The position numbers were made by a program, and so were the translations under genes. Shown in pieces: positions 21,450-21,765 of a stretch of 21,765 bases of DNA (positions are counted from its first letter, which is position 1; each line of letters starts with the position of its first letter). Source of the stretch: CAYTET01 sp964436975 (GTDB taxonomy: Bacteria > Bacillota_I > Bacilli_A > Erysipelotrichales > Erysipelotrichaceae); NCBI GenBank assembly GCA_964436975.1, contig CAYTET010000034.1, positions 1-21,765 of the forward strand. Direction: 5' to 3'. The notes under the pieces were generated by a model. It worked only from the letters and a program-made list of their open reading frames with translations, was not told where the DNA came from and ran no database searches.

Positions 21450-21765
21450 ATATTCAATAATTGTCCTAATGTCTGCATATTGACTAAAATGAAGACAATA
21501 GAGAAAGCTGCAATGTGATTTTTATTATCAGAGAAACAGTGTTATTAAGTAAGCGTCAAGCGAAGCCCAGGCAGGCCAGGTTAAGCTCAAGAATAAAAAG
21601 GCCGCATCAGTTTTGGATTGTACGGCTTTTAGTCATGCATATGGTGTGGGAATGAATTATCGTATGGTAAAAGTTGGCGAACAGCCTGGACATTGTCTTG
21701 GGGATTGTCTATGGAGTTAGCATAAAAAGTAGACAACATAAACAGGATAGGCAAAAGGGACTAGA
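21450..21765. other. 316-bp window end without a supported gene
   Basis: A startless frame over 21553-21720 stays open for 55 codons and looks protein-like ('GQVKLKNKKAASVLDCTAFS', then 'HAYGVGMNYRMVKVGEQPGH' and 'CLGDCLWS'), ending in TAG. It may be the tail of a decayed gene. Nothing else recognisable is present; a gene could begin beyond the window. Confidence 0.4.

Overview
The window looks like a chromosomal segment of a Bacillota (Firmicutes) bacterium of about 50% GC, possibly near Erysipelotrichia; that placement is an inference. The evidence is a lipoprotein-type solute-binding protein, VanZ-RDD and YoaP-type proteins, the feoA-feoB-Cys-rich membrane protein trio, many ATGA stop/start overlaps and CcpA-like operators. 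Nearly all genes lie on the + strand. TGA is used as a normal stop.

Layout. 1-0.8 kb: 3' part of an SPFH/stomatin-like protein, closed by a terminator. 0.85-9.6 kb: a long co-directional run with very short gaps or overlaps: GNAT-YoaP acetyltransferase, HEXXH zinc-peptidase-like protein, Nudix protein with an unknown N-terminal half, AlkD-like DNA glycosylase, Bax-inhibitor-1/YccA-like membrane protein, ADP-ribose-pyrophosphatase-like Nudix enzyme, S9 prolyl-oligopeptidase-family peptidase, VanZ-RDD membrane protein and nucleoside hydrolase. The theme is housekeeping, nucleotide-pool cleaning and repair. 9.6-13.5 kb: a ribose-type sugar ABC importer (binding lipoprotein, ATPase, permease) behind a promoter with two cre/LacI-type operators and a further perfect palindrome. 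13.6-14.7 kb: aldo/keto reductase with a two-cluster ferredoxin domain. 14.8-17.3 kb: the feo ferrous-iron operon, whose promoter -10 box is buried in a perfect 6+6 bp inverted repeat. 17.3-18.4 kb: an ATP-grasp protein of the sugar-transfer-associated class. 18.4-21.8 kb: a sparser and more AT-rich end with an orphan 3-hydroxyacyl-CoA dehydrogenase, an 887-bp gap holding a strong terminator but no clear gene, and a membrane-anchored hypothetical protein interrupted by an in-frame TAG.

Most notable: the window should contain exactly two canonical P-loops (GxxxxGK[ST]), one in the N-terminal ATPase domain of the sugar importer and one in the FeoB G domain. Both are missing. In the ATPase about 13 bp are lost, with a frameshift. 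In FeoB the coding sequence begins at the residues that normally follow GK. The surrounding motifs of both proteins are well preserved. This could be genuine recent inactivation or a sequence/assembly artefact; reads would decide.

I found no tRNA or rRNA gene, CRISPR array or recognisable insertion sequence. I cannot point to a convincing new defence or mobile system here. The stronger leads are the paired P-loop losses, the two operator regions, the amber-interrupted gene and the unknown domain fused to Nudix.
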